From NCBI GenBank assembly GCA_937895435.1, contig CALAXT010000024.1, positions 62,001 to 126,000 on the forward strand: a stretch of 64,000 bases of DNA, in the 5' to 3' direction. The notes below the pieces were generated by a model, which saw nothing but the letters and a program-made list of their open reading frames with translations, searched no databases and was not told the DNA's origin. Positions 53,961 through 62,557 of the stretch are shown piece after piece (position 1 is the first letter of the stretch; each line of letters begins with the position of its first letter). Source of the stretch: an uncultured Paracoccaceae bacterium. GTDB lineage: Bacteria; Pseudomonadota; Alphaproteobacteria; Rhodobacterales; Rhodobacteraceae. Made by a program: the position numbers and the translations under genes.

Positions 53961-54947
53961 ATGGGCGATGCCGCAGCCCCAACTGATATGCGCCTGCCCG
54001 TCACGGTTTTGACGGGGGCGCTTGGGGCGGGCAAAACCACGCTGCTCAATCACCTGTTGCACCAGAGCGACCTTAAGCTTGCCGTAATTGTAAACGAATT
54101 TGGCGACGCCGGGATTGATGGGGCGCTGATTGACAGTGGTGCCGAAGATTTGGTGGAACTGTCCAGTGGCTGCATCTGTTGTGTGGTGCGCGCCGATCTT
54201 ATCCGCACCTTGCGCGGCTTGCGTCAGCGGGTGGCAGGGCTGGACGGCGTGGTGATTGAAACCACAGGCCTGGCCAACCCAGCACCGGTTATTCAGACAT
54301 TTTTGGCCGATCAAATGCTGGCGGCCGCTTTTCGGATTGATACTGTGGTAACGGTGGTTGATGCCTTGCATATCACCACGCAACTGCAGCACAGCGAAGA
54401 CGCCGCAGCCCAAGTTGCGCTGGCCGATCTGTTGGTTTTAAATAAATTTTCAGAGGCGGGCGATTGCGCAGCCATAACCGACATATTGCGCCAATTAAAC
54501 CCGCTGGCCCCGATTGAGCGGGCCGATAGGGGACAAGTGCGCGCCGAGGCCATTTTTGGCAAAGCCCTGCACGAAAGTGCACCGGCCACCGACGCCCCTG
54601 CCCCATCATCCATTCACGACCATGATCACCATCATGACCATATCACGCGGCATGGTATCACCTCGGTCACAGTCAACAGCGACCAGCCCTTGCAGATGGC
54701 AGCCCTGGAAAGTTGGATGCGCACCCTGCTCGATGCGCAGGGTGCCGATATTTTGCGCAGCAAGGGAATTATCTGCTGCGCTGACGATCCGCGCCAGCTG
54801 GTCTTGCAGTCGGTTCACATGATGCTTGAGGGACAGCTGACTGCCCCTTGGCCCAAAAATACCCCACCGCAGAGCAGGTTGGTTTTTATTGGGCGTAATC
54901 TTGATGCCCACAAACTTCAGGCGGGGTTTTCCGCCTGTGCCGCATAA
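53961..54947 (+). CDS. CobW/COG0523-family GTPase with His-rich stretch
   Basis: A 328-aa G3E GTPase. Motifs are GALGAGKTTLLNHLL (P-loop), SSGCICCVVRADL (the CxCC metal site) and VVIETTGLANP; a His-rich loop (IHDHDHHHDH) near residue 216 adds metal ligands. COG0523 GTPases deliver Zn or other metals to client enzymes. Here it is in an operon with the Zn alcohol dehydrogenase and two metalloenzymes (LigK, LigJ), so one of these is a natural client. Confidence 0.87.
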   Translation: MGDAAAPTDMRLPVTVLTGALGAGKTTLLNHLLHQSDLKLAVIVNEFGDAGIDGALIDSGAEDLVELSSGCICCVVRADLIRTLRGLRQRVAGLDGVVIETTGLANPAPVIQTFLADQMLAAAFRIDTVVTVVDALHITTQLQHSEDAAAQVALADLLVLNKFSEAGDCAAITDILRQLNPLAPIERADRGQVRAEAIFGKALHESAPATDAPAPSSIHDHDHHHDHITRHGITSVTVNSDQPLQMAALESWMRTLLDAQGADILRSKGIICCADDPRQLVLQSVHMMLEGQLTAPWPKNTPPQSRLVFIGRNLDAHKLQAGFSACAA

Positions 54948-54968
54948 CTCTGATTGAAAGGATTTGCG

Positions 54969-55667
54969 ATGCCGATGGTTGTGACAGATATCAAACGGGC
55001 CGATCCGGCTGCAGTTGAGGCACTTGCCCGCTTTGGTGTGGCCACAGTGCACGAAGCCATGGGACGCGTTGGACTGATGTCACCACGTCTGCGTCCAATT
55101 TGGAAAGGCGCTCGGATCGCGGGCAGCGCTGTGACCGTATCAGCACCGCCGGGCGACAACTGGATGATCCATATCGCAGCTGAGCAGTGTCAACCGGGTG
55201 ATATTATGGTGGTCAGCCCGATCTCAGTCTCAGACTCTGGGTATTTTGGCGATTTGCTGGGCACACTCCTGCAATCGCGGGGCGTGTGTGGGTTGGTGAT
55301 TGATGCAGGCTGCCGCGATATTGCCGATTTAGAAGAAATGGGCTTTCCGGTCTGGTCCAAGGTGGTCTGCGCCCACGGCACGGTCAAAGAAACACTGGGT
55401 GATGTGAACACGGTGATTTCCTGTGCTGAACAGGTTGTCTGCCCTGGTGATGTTATCGTGGCCGATGATGATGGCGTTGTGGTTGTGCCACGCGCCAAAG
55501 CGGCCGAGGTTGCCGCCGCCGCCCAAGCCCGCGAAACCCGAGAGGCGGGTGTGCGCAAGCGCTATGCTGCGGGTGAACTGGGTTTAGATTTGAACAACAT
55601 GCGCCCCCGGATGGCCGAAAAAGGTCTGATCTATGTGGCGCAGTCTGATCTTGCCAAAGACGCATAG
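54969..55667 (+). CDS. 4-Carboxy-4-hydroxy-2-oxoadipate aldolase (LigK/ProA-like)
   Basis: A 232-aa RraA-type aldolase that splits 4-carboxy-4-hydroxy-2-oxoadipate to oxaloacetate and pyruvate, and may decarboxylate oxaloacetate. The motif VIDAGCRDIADLEE supplies the R-D-x2-D metal site of this family. Start at 54969 behind GAAAGGA; five extra residues upstream are possible. It immediately precedes LigJ, in the reverse order of the pathway. Confidence 0.87.
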   Translation: MPMVVTDIKRADPAAVEALARFGVATVHEAMGRVGLMSPRLRPIWKGARIAGSAVTVSAPPGDNWMIHIAAEQCQPGDIMVVSPISVSDSGYFGDLLGTLLQSRGVCGLVIDAGCRDIADLEEMGFPVWSKVVCAHGTVKETLGDVNTVISCAEQVVCPGDVIVADDDGVVVVPRAKAAEVAAAAQARETREAGVRKRYAAGELGLDLNNMRPRMAEKGLIYVAQSDLAKDA

Positions 55668-55677
55668 GAGAGCGGAC

Positions 55678-56700
55678 ATGATTATTGATTGCCACGGCCA
55701 TTACACCACCGCCCCCGGTCAACTGCAGACCTTTCGCGACGCGCAGATTGCCCGCCTGTCTGACCCAACGCTGCCAGCCCCTGTTCTTGAAAAAATCTCA
55801 GATGATGAGATCCGCGAAAGTATTGAGAACAATCAGCTGCGTGCTTTGAAAGAACGCGGCGCAGATATGACGATCTTTTCGCCCAAGGCCTCGGCGATGG
55901 CGCATCATATTGGCGACGAGGCAACATCACAGGTCTGGACAGCGATCAACAACGACCTGATTCACCGCGTTGTGACGCTGTTTCCGGAAAATTTCTTTGG
56001 CGTGTGCCAATTGCCACAATCGGTTGGCGTGCCAATTGAAAACTCAATCGCTGAATTGGAACGCTGCGTGACGCAATTAGGGTTTGTTGGTTGCAACCTG
56101 AACCCCGATCCCTCAGGCGGCATGTGGTCGGGCCGCCCCCTCACCGATAAAAGCTGGTATCCATTCTTTGAAAAACTGGTTGAGCTTGATGTTCCGGCGA
56201 TGATCCATGTCTCGGGGTCATGCAATGAGAATTTCCACGCCACAGGCGCACATTACATAAATGCGGATACCACCGCGTTTATGCAGTTTATTCAGGGCGA
56301 TTTGTTTCGCGATTTCCCCGATCTGCGTCTGATCATCCCACATGGTGGCGGGGCTGTGCCCTATCATTGGGGGCGCTATCGTGGACTGGCTGACATGCTG
56401 GGCAAGCCCAAGTTGACCGATCACATTATGCGCAATGTTTATTTCGACACATGCGTCTATCACCTGCCCGGCATCAAACTGCTGTTTGAAGTGATCGATG
56501 TCGACAATATCCTGTTTGCTTCTGAAATGTTTGGCGCCGTCAAAGGGATCGACCCAGAGACCGGGCATTATTTCGATGATACAAAGCGCTATGTCGACGC
56601 TTTAGAGATCAGCGCCGCAGCCAAGGCAAAGGTCTATGAAGGCAACGCCCGCCGGGTATACCCCCGGCTCGATGCCATGCTCAGCGCCCGCGGTCTGTGA
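55678..56700 (+). CDS. 4-Oxalomesaconate hydratase (LigJ-like amidohydrolase)
   Basis: A 340-aa amidohydrolase-superfamily enzyme. The N-terminal MIIDCHGHYTTAP is the LigJ signature (HxH metal ligands) and HVSGS and IPHGGGAVPYHWGR provide further His residues. It hydrates 4-oxalomesaconate to 4-carboxy-4-hydroxy-2-oxoadipate, the substrate of the LigK-like aldolase just upstream. Start at ATG 55678 behind AGGAGAG. Last gene of the operon; a 9-bp hairpin follows. Confidence 0.88.
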   Translation: MIIDCHGHYTTAPGQLQTFRDAQIARLSDPTLPAPVLEKISDDEIRESIENNQLRALKERGADMTIFSPKASAMAHHIGDEATSQVWTAINNDLIHRVVTLFPENFFGVCQLPQSVGVPIENSIAELERCVTQLGFVGCNLNPDPSGGMWSGRPLTDKSWYPFFEKLVELDVPAMIHVSGSCNENFHATGAHYINADTTAFMQFIQGDLFRDFPDLRLIIPHGGGAVPYHWGRYRGLADMLGKPKLTDHIMRNVYFDTCVYHLPGIKLLFEVIDVDNILFASEMFGAVKGIDPETGHYFDDTKRYVDALEISAAAKAKVYEGNARRVYPRLDAMLSARGL

Positions 56701-56714
56701 CACACAAAAACTTT

Positions 56715-56745
56715 GCAGGCGCAGCATTTCTAGCTATGCGCCTGC
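56715..56745 (+). terminator. Stem-loop after ligJ-like gene
   Basis: Perfect 9-bp stem GCAGGCGCA / TGCGCCTGC with a 13-base loop 15 bases after the stop. No T run follows, so it may only stabilise the 3' end. Confidence 0.5.
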
Positions 56746-56841
56746 GGAAACCCTGATATGAAAACCCTTTAAAAACAACCAATCTCGTTGTAAGCATCGC
56801 ATGTCAGCCCTATGTTGCAATGCAGCATAAGGAGAAACATC

Positions 56842-57060
56842 ATGGCATATGCCTTTTCACACCAACCGATCCCGTCACCAAAAGCTATCTTGACCGCACC
56901 GCTGAACGCACTGCGCAACGTTTTGGCTGGCATTGCATGGGGCTATCGCGCCCATGAGATTTATTTTCAACTGTCCAGCATGTCTGACAACGAACTGCGC
57001 AAAGCAGGATTGAACCGTCAAGACCTGGCCCAAGAAACGCTGAAGCGCACCAACGCCTAA
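56842..57060 (+). CDS. DUF1127 small protein, 72 aa
   Basis: A 72-residue protein with the DUF1127 core RAHEIYFQLSSMSDNELRKAGLNRQDL (about residues 40-66). Members are small Arg-rich or helical proteins, some linked to small RNA and phosphate or carbon metabolism in alphaproteobacteria. Behind AAGGAG at 56829-56834. It is monocistronic, flanked by its own hairpin and converging with a LysR gene. The exact role is not known. Confidence 0.8.
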   Translation: MAYAFSHQPIPSPKAILTAPLNALRNVLAGIAWGYRAHEIYFQLSSMSDNELRKAGLNRQDLAQETLKRTNA

Positions 57061-57072
57061 TTTGCGCGCAAA

Positions 57073-57108
57073 CGGTCGGTCGCAATGGGTTTCCAATGCG
57101 ACTGACCG
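57073..57108. terminator. Long imperfect stem-loop between DUF1127 gene and LysR gene
   Basis: Arms CGGTCGGTCGCAATGG and CCAATGCGACTGACCG form a 16-position stem with one A-A mismatch and one G-T pair over a 4-base loop. It lies between converging genes and should terminate the DUF1127 transcript. Confidence 0.65.
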
Positions 57109-57125
57109 CGCAAAATCGCGTGTGA

Positions 57126-58046
57126 TTAAAGAAGACGCGTGACTGGGCCGGGGGCTGCGTGAAGCCGCTCGACGATTGTGTGTACAAAGGCGCGAAACTC
57201 GGGTGTTTCGGTCACAGCCGCCATGTCTTTTGGATAAACAAAAGACAGCGTGCGCGTGACACTTGGGGTCGTGATAAGGCGCGCTTGCAGAACGCCCGCG
57301 CGCAATTCCCCCTCGGCCGCACCGTAGGGCATCACAGTCGCCGCAATCCCTTTGGCAACCAAGTTCTTGACTGCCCGGATTGATTGCACCTCATAGGCAA
57401 TATTGACCTTTAGCCCCATGCGCTGTGCGTTTTCATCAATCAAGCGCACCACCGCATCCAAACGCCCCGTCAGCGCCAAATCGGCTTTCAAGACATCGCG
57501 AAATGCGATTGTGTCGCCGGGTGGTGCTTGATCGGGGGATGTTAGGTAAAACAGATCCTCTTCCATTAAGCGCCATTGCGCCAATCGTGGATCGTGATCT
57601 GATGAAAAGGTCAGCGCGCAGGAAATTTCGCCCTTTTCCAACAAGCGCATAAGAATAAAACTGAATTCTTCAACCAAATGCAACGTGACGTTCGGGATCA
57701 TCCGCGCCAGATCAACCAAAATATCATCGCCCACCAACCGCATCGAGCTGGGCGTTAACCCCAGCGTCAAATCAGTCGCTGCAAGACCACTGAATTTGCG
57801 CATGGATTGACGCGCTTCAGACAAAAGCCCCAGCACCTGCACAGCATAAGCATCCAATTCTGCACCCGCAGGCGTTGGTGTCACGCCGCGCGAATGGCGA
57901 TCCAACAGCTCAACCCCCAATTCTTCTTCAAGATTGCGAATCTGGATTCCAAGTGCAGTCTGCGCAACATTCAACGCTTTTGCAGCCTGGGTGATATTCC
58001 CAACCTCAATCGCTTTTCGCAGATATACCAGTTGCTTAAGGTTAAT
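57126..58046 (-). CDS. LysR-family regulator with probable ATT start
   Basis: A 306-aa LysR protein. No ATG, GTG or TTG precedes the first helix: the N-terminal residues INLKQLVYLRKAIEVGNITQ, which match the LysR helix-turn-helix, are read from an ATT codon at 58046. AGGAG lies nine bases upstream and an in-frame TAG seven codons upstream excludes an earlier start. The HTH is completed by AAKALNVAQTALGIQIRNLEEELG. The effector domain is complete. It probably regulates the cupin/DMT transporter genes or the TTT transporter. Confidence 0.85.
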   Translation of the reverse strand: MNLKQLVYLRKAIEVGNITQAAKALNVAQTALGIQIRNLEEELGVELLDRHSRGVTPTPAGAELDAYAVQVLGLLSEARQSMRKFSGLAATDLTLGLTPSSMRLVGDDILVDLARMIPNVTLHLVEEFSFILMRLLEKGEISCALTFSSDHDPRLAQWRLMEEDLFYLTSPDQAPPGDTIAFRDVLKADLALTGRLDAVVRLIDENAQRMGLKVNIAYEVQSIRAVKNLVAKGIAATVMPYGAAEGELRAGVLQARLITTPSVTRTLSFVYPKDMAAVTETPEFRAFVHTIVERLHAAPGPVTRLL

Positions 58047-58119
58047 CTTGCCGTACTCCTGCGCCTAATGTTGTTTTATAACTAACGCGATGACCTTAAA
58101 AAGCAATCAACCCGCATCC

Positions 58120-59097
58120 CTAGAACAGAGGCTGAGACAGCGCGATTACCCAAGCATTCGGCACGCCCAGCCAAGTCAAGGTTGCCTCCGTCTGCAAGCT
58201 AAGCGCCATAACGCCCAACAGCGCCAACCCGATTGATGTGATCACCCATTTGTCCATCACCTCATGATCTCTGTTGATCATGCCGTTAAACAAAATGCGA
58301 AAGACCACTGACAAGCGCTGCACGGGTACCACCACCGAAATTGGCGCAACCGCGAGTGCCAAATAACGAAAGAGCTGCGACAAAGCCACCAAAACCGTTG
58401 AAATCATGAACCACTTGCCCGAGCTTTTATCCATGCCGCGCATGTAGGTCGGACCACCATTGGCAATCACCAAGGCCAGCACAACCAGGCTTGCCGCGAC
58501 ATAAGACACCAAAACCCCGCCCACGCTGTCGGCCAAGCCACCCGTGGCCCCAAGCCCCAGAGAAATCAGGATTGGGCTGCTGCCATAGCCAACCGCACAG
58601 ACCAATCCCCAAAAGAAACCGGGCAAATATTCAGGGGTAAAGCCTTTGGCTTTGGCTGCTGCTGTATTGGCCTTACGCTGTTTCATAACGACAGCGGGCC
58701 CCAATAAAACAAGCAAAATCCCGAAAACATTGACTGAATTTACGGTTTCCCCCAACACAAAATATGCCATCACAAGCGCGATCAGAATACTGAGCTGTTG
58801 CACCGGCGTTGACAGCGTGGCACCAAGCGCCTGCGTAGTGCGATAGTTGCCATAGCGGCCCACCACAAAATGCACCACTCCGGCCAGTGACATCCACCCC
58901 CACGCGGCCAGCGACCAATTGGCGATCGCGGCATAGCCCCCCATCAGGGCCGCAAAAAGCGCAAAGAACGGCACCCCAAGCGGCACTGTGATGGCCATGC
59001 CTTGCAGCACGGTTGATTTCAAAACCCCCCTGCGCACAGTCGCATTGTTCAGCCCAAAAAATGCGGCAGAGGCAAAGGCCAACACTGCTCCAAACAT
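58120..59097 (-). CDS. EamA-type drug/metabolite transporter
   Basis: A 325-aa membrane protein with ten hydrophobic segments in two EamA repeats (AWGWMSLAGVVHFVVGRYGNYRTTQALGAT, LSILIALVMAYFVLGETVN in the first). Members export or import small metabolites. It is on the same strand as the two small cupins and the LysR gene and may be co-transcribed. Substrate unknown. Confidence 0.75.
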   Translation of the reverse strand: MFGAVLAFASAAFFGLNNATVRRGVLKSTVLQGMAITVPLGVPFFALFAALMGGYAAIANWSLAAWGWMSLAGVVHFVVGRYGNYRTTQALGATLSTPVQQLSILIALVMAYFVLGETVNSVNVFGILLVLLGPAVVMKQRKANTAAAKAKGFTPEYLPGFFWGLVCAVGYGSSPILISLGLGATGGLADSVGGVLVSYVAASLVVLALVIANGGPTYMRGMDKSSGKWFMISTVLVALSQLFRYLALAVAPISVVVPVQRLSVVFRILFNGMINRDHEVMDKWVITSIGLALLGVMALSLQTEATLTWLGVPNAWVIALSQPLF

Positions 59098-59202
59098 TTG
59101 AAAATTCCGTTCAGGCTATGAGAAAAGGGACAAGGCAATCACGACAAAGGGCCGGGTGCGCATCAAAGATAACACCACCCAGCCCTGAAAAAAGGCGGCC
59201 GA

Positions 59203-59805
59203 TCAGCCCTTTTTATTCAAGAAATCACGAATGATTTCTGGCGTCAGCTCCAGACCAGCCTGGTATTCCGGCGCATCTTCAATCTGTTCCAGATCATTCA
59301 AACCACATTGTTTGAAAATGCGATTGATTGTTGAAATCAGACGCAATGGACGATCAGGATCGGCGTTGAAATGCTGGTGGATCGTGTTGGGTGGCACATA
59401 GATCACATCACCCGCTTCGTAATCAAACCGTTGAATCAAATCTTGGGGGCGCCAATGATAATCATCGGTGATTTCAACATCGCAATCTTGATGCAGATCA
59501 TACCCGCGCCCCTCAAGCACATAAAGACATTCCTCGGCCAAATGCCGATGTTTGCCCGATTTAGAGCCCGGCGGCACGATCTGCATATAGGCATCGACCG
59601 TTTCCATGCGGGTATTCATCCCCTCATTGATCAGGTGCTTCAACAAACCTTGGCGCGACATTTCCCATGGCATTTCCTGCGGCCGAACAACCTTTTTGCG
59701 TTCTGCATTGCGGGCTGGTGCGGTTTCTGCGTCATCAAGCAATTGCTGATACAGATTGTCATTAACTGTGCCATCAAGCCATGCTTTGGTTTCACCCCAT
59801 GCCAT
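59203..59805 (-). CDS. Single-domain cupin, 200 aa
   Basis: A soluble cupin with GSKSGKHRHLAEECLYVLEGRG (HxH with Glu four residues on) and PPNTIHQHFNADPD. The motif HQHFN recurs in the neighbouring cupin and in both halves of the bicupin at 43775-44890. Start at ATG 59805, nine bases after AGGGGG and two bases after the upstream cupin's stop. Probably forms a pair with the upstream cupin. Confidence 0.75.
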   Translation of the reverse strand: MAWGETKAWLDGTVNDNLYQQLLDDAETAPARNAERKKVVRPQEMPWEMSRQGLLKHLINEGMNTRMETVDAYMQIVPPGSKSGKHRHLAEECLYVLEGRGYDLHQDCDVEITDDYHWRPQDLIQRFDYEAGDVIYVPPNTIHQHFNADPDRPLRLISTINRIFKQCGLNDLEQIEDAPEYQAGLELTPEIIRDFLNKKG

Positions 59806-59807
59806 AA

Positions 59808-60395
59808 TCAATATCCCCCTTCTGGGTGGTTCAGGTCTTCATCTTCCTCGCGCACAACAAAGCCCTCACCACCGGGGGCTGCATGTGTATCACGGGGCTC
59901 GACCGTCTTTTGGAACAGCATGTTCATGAACACAAACATCGGCTTGGTTTTCAGCACCAAGGCCCGAGCAGGCTTGGTGTCCGATGCGTTGAAATGCTGA
60001 TGCACACAGTTGTTGTGCACAATTGCCACATCGCCTGCCTGCCAGTCATAGCGGATACCATCATGGACCTCATAGCCCTCACCATCGAGGATATAGAAAG
60101 CCGCTTCATTGACGTGGCCATGTTTTTGGCTTTTGCCGCCGGGGCCATATTCTTCCAGATGCAGGTGAAACAGCTGGCTGATACCGTCTTTGGGTTCAAC
60201 ATAATGCCGGCTGTAGGCCTGTGGGCCATCAACAAACTTGATCTCACTGGCTTTACGCACGCGCGGCATGGCACGCAGGCGCTTGAGTTCCCAATCAAGG
60301 TTATATTCGCCTTGAATAGCCCGCACAAAAATACGGTCTTTCTGGCTGTGGTAATAGCCTGCTGGCTGGGCGTCTTTGGGTGTGGAATTGTCCAT
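59808..60395 (-). CDS. Single-domain cupin, 195 aa
   Basis: A soluble cupin with GKSQKHGHVNEAAFYILDGEG (HxH plus Glu), HDGIRYDWQAGDVAIVHNNCVHQHFNASD and a Gly/Glu-rich C-terminal tail (GGEGFVVREEDEDLNHPEGGY). The metal ligands look complete. It is translated from GGAGG and directly precedes the second cupin; the two may form a heteromeric dioxygenase or isomerase, but the substrate is unknown. Confidence 0.75.
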   Translation of the reverse strand: MDNSTPKDAQPAGYYHSQKDRIFVRAIQGEYNLDWELKRLRAMPRVRKASEIKFVDGPQAYSRHYVEPKDGISQLFHLHLEEYGPGGKSQKHGHVNEAAFYILDGEGYEVHDGIRYDWQAGDVAIVHNNCVHQHFNASDTKPARALVLKTKPMFVFMNMLFQKTVEPRDTHAAPGGEGFVVREEDEDLNHPEGGY

Positions 60396-60460
60396 GCGAT
60401 CCTCCGCTTTATGTTTGATGTTTTAGCGCAGCTTTCGTTCAAGAACAACTTTCCTTCATA

Positions 60461-60623
60461 CGGAACAACCATGCCCCCTGCCCCGCTTGCAACCACGGAA
60501 CATGCCGCTAAATAAGGAAAAATGGAACATCGCCCCCAAAATCACGATATCAACAGTGCCTTAGCGCACAGGGTTATCAGGGTGGATTATGTCACAAATT
60601 CTTGCATACGGAACATGGTTCCG
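60461..60623. promoter_or_regulatory. Operator-rich divergent region with GGAAC sites
   Basis: The 263-base gap between the cupins and the Rieske ferredoxin contains four GGAAC half-sites: CGGAAC at 60461, CGGAAC at 60496, TGGAAC at 60523 and the complete palindrome CGGAACATGGTTCCG at 60609-60623. The last is centred about 43 bases upstream of the ferredoxin start. A regulator of the IclR type encoded nearby is the natural binder. Confidence 0.6.
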
Positions 60624-60658
60624 CTAGCAGAACCCCAAAAACCGAAGGAACAGACCCA

Positions 60659-60979
60659 ATGACCGAAGCCAGCGATACCCTTGAACTTTGCGCCCGCGCC
60701 GATGTTGCCGAAGGCAGTATCCTAAAGGTTGAAACCGATGGGCTGGTGCTGGCCGTCTATCATGCTGAGGGGGCGTTTTATGTCACCGATGATACATGCA
60801 CGCATGGGCCCGGCTCACTGTCCGAGGGCTATCTGGACGGCCATGTCATTGAATGCGATTTTCACAACGGGTCGTTTGACATTCGTGACGGTGAGGTTGT
60901 GGCCCCGCCCTGCGTGGTTAAACTGAAAACCTACAAGGTGATACCACATGAAACCATGGTTGTGATTGCACGCGCCTAA
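60659..60979 (+). CDS. Rieske ferredoxin
   Basis: A 106-aa 2Fe-2S Rieske protein with ligands in TCTHGPGSLSEG and IECDFHNGSFD (CxHx16CxxH). It is of the soluble electron-carrier type that links reductase and oxygenase in ring-hydroxylating systems. GAAGGA precedes the start. It may carry electrons to the Rieske oxygenase at 42428, or serve another oxygenase encoded elsewhere. Confidence 0.9.
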   Translation: MTEASDTLELCARADVAEGSILKVETDGLVLAVYHAEGAFYVTDDTCTHGPGSLSEGYLDGHVIECDFHNGSFDIRDGEVVAPPCVVKLKTYKVIPHETMVVIARA

Positions 60980-61009
60980 GCACACGCCCAAACCGATTTT
61001 ACAGAAAAG

Positions 61010-61040
61010 AAAACGCCGCGATTAAGACTCGCGGCGTTTT
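61010..61040. terminator. Bidirectional terminator overlapping the tctA stop region
   Basis: Perfect 11-bp arms AAAACGCCGCG (61010-61020) and CGCGGCGTTTT (61030-61040) with a 9-base loop give T runs on both strands. The right arm lies inside the last codons of tctA. Confidence 0.8.
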
Positions 61041-62530
61041 GCTGTAATTTTGCGCGCAATAGGCAAGAAAAATGTGATGATCGTAGCAAGGATCAACATC
61101 ACCGAAATTGGGCGCGCCAACATAAAGTCCAGCGCATGCCCGCCTGAGATCATCTGGATTTGGTGAAACGACTGTTCAGCCGTTTCTCCCAAGACCAGCG
61201 CAATCACCAGCGTCAGGCGCGGATAATCGAACCGGATCATCAAATAGCCCAACACACCCATCACCACCGTCAATGCCACATCCGCCATCCGGCCATCCAG
61301 CACATAGACCCCCGTCAGCGAAATCGCGACCACAACCGGCACCACAACCCCAACATCAACACGGGTGATCAGCACCAACCAGCGCGCGATCAAAATGCCA
61401 ATCAGCGACGCACCTACAGCAGAGGCGGTCAGTGCCACGATCAGGCCATAGACCTCGCGTTCGTTGTTCAGCAGAATGCTTGGCCCCGGATCCATGCCGT
61501 GCAGCACCAAGATGGCCAAAAACAGGGCGGTCTCGGCGCTGCCCGGAATACCAAAAGCCACAGTCGGAATCAGCGAGCCGCCATCTTTGGCGTTGTTGGC
61601 GGCCTCAGGCGCGATGACACCTTTGATATTGCCCTTGCCGAAGCTTTCAGGGTGGCGATCTGTTTGCACGGTTGAGCTATAGGCCAGAAAAGATGCCACC
61701 GTGCCACCAAGCCCAGGAATGGCGCCAATAATCGTGCCAATGGCCGAGCCCCGCAGCAGTGTCGGCCAATGGGTAAAGACCGACATCACACCGGCACCCA
61801 CGCCCGTAATCTTCATATTGTCGTCCATCTTGGGCGCCTTATCAGAGACTGATCCCCCCTTAAGGGCCAACTCTATCATTTGGCTGATCGCAAACATGCC
61901 GGTCAGGGTTGGCACAAGCGGCACCCCATCCCACAAATAGCCGATGCCGCCAGTAAAGCGGATATCACCTGTAATCGAGTCTGCGCCCACAAAGGCAAAA
62001 ATCAAACCGATACAGCCAGCAATCAAACCACGCAGCAACTTGCCACGCACAGAAACCGCAATCGCAGCTAAACCCAGAACGGTCAGCAGAAAGAACTCTG
62101 ATGGGCCAAAAGACAACACCACCTGTTTTGCAATTGGGATCACCATCAAAAGGGTCACCAAGCCAATCAGCCCACCAAGCGCCGACGCGGCAGCAGATGC
62201 GCCAATGGCAAGTCCCGCCTTGCCCTGTTGCGCAAGGGGATAGCCATCAAATGTCGTCGCCGCATTCGGCGCAGTGCCCGGGGTATTAAGCAAAATCGCC
62301 GTGATTGACCCACCAAAAGAGGTGGCCCCCATCACGCCCCCAGCCAGATACATCGCATCAAGCGGCTGCATGCCATAGGTCACCGGGATCAACAGCGCCA
62401 AGGCCGTCGTGCCACCCAAGCCCGGGATGACCCCAAAGCACAGGCCCAAAAAGACCCCTGCCACCAAAAAGAGAATGCTGCCGCCGGTCAACATGTCAAA
62501 GACCGCACCAAACAAAGCCTCAATCCCCAT
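61022..62530 (-). CDS. tctA: Tripartite tricarboxylate transporter permease TctA
   Basis: A membrane protein of about 502 residues with roughly ten to twelve helices. The N-terminal family motif FGVIPGLGGTTALALLIPVTY and the second-half PGLGGTVASFLAYSSTVQTDRHPESFGKG are typical of TctA. It works with the binding protein TctC and the small subunit TctB to import carboxylates, here probably an aromatic or tricarboxylic acid. Start at ATG 62530 behind GAGGG; another in-frame ATG lies at 62542. Confidence 0.9.
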   Translation of the reverse strand: MGIEALFGAVFDMLTGGSILFLVAGVFLGLCFGVIPGLGGTTALALLIPVTYGMQPLDAMYLAGGVMGATSFGGSITAILLNTPGTAPNAATTFDGYPLAQQGKAGLAIGASAAASALGGLIGLVTLLMVIPIAKQVVLSFGPSEFFLLTVLGLAAIAVSVRGKLLRGLIAGCIGLIFAFVGADSITGDIRFTGGIGYLWDGVPLVPTLTGMFAISQMIELALKGGSVSDKAPKMDDNMKITGVGAGVMSVFTHWPTLLRGSAIGTIIGAIPGLGGTVASFLAYSSTVQTDRHPESFGKGNIKGVIAPEAANNAKDGGSLIPTVAFGIPGSAETALFLAILVLHGMDPGPSILLNNEREVYGLIVALTASAVGASLIGILIARWLVLITRVDVGVVVPVVVAISLTGVYVLDGRMADVALTVVMGVLGYLMIRFDYPRLTLVIALVLGETAEQSFHQIQMISGGHALDFMLARPISVMLILATIITFFLPIARKITAKRRES

Positions 62531-62557
62531 GGGAGCCCTCATATATTCTTGAAAAGA

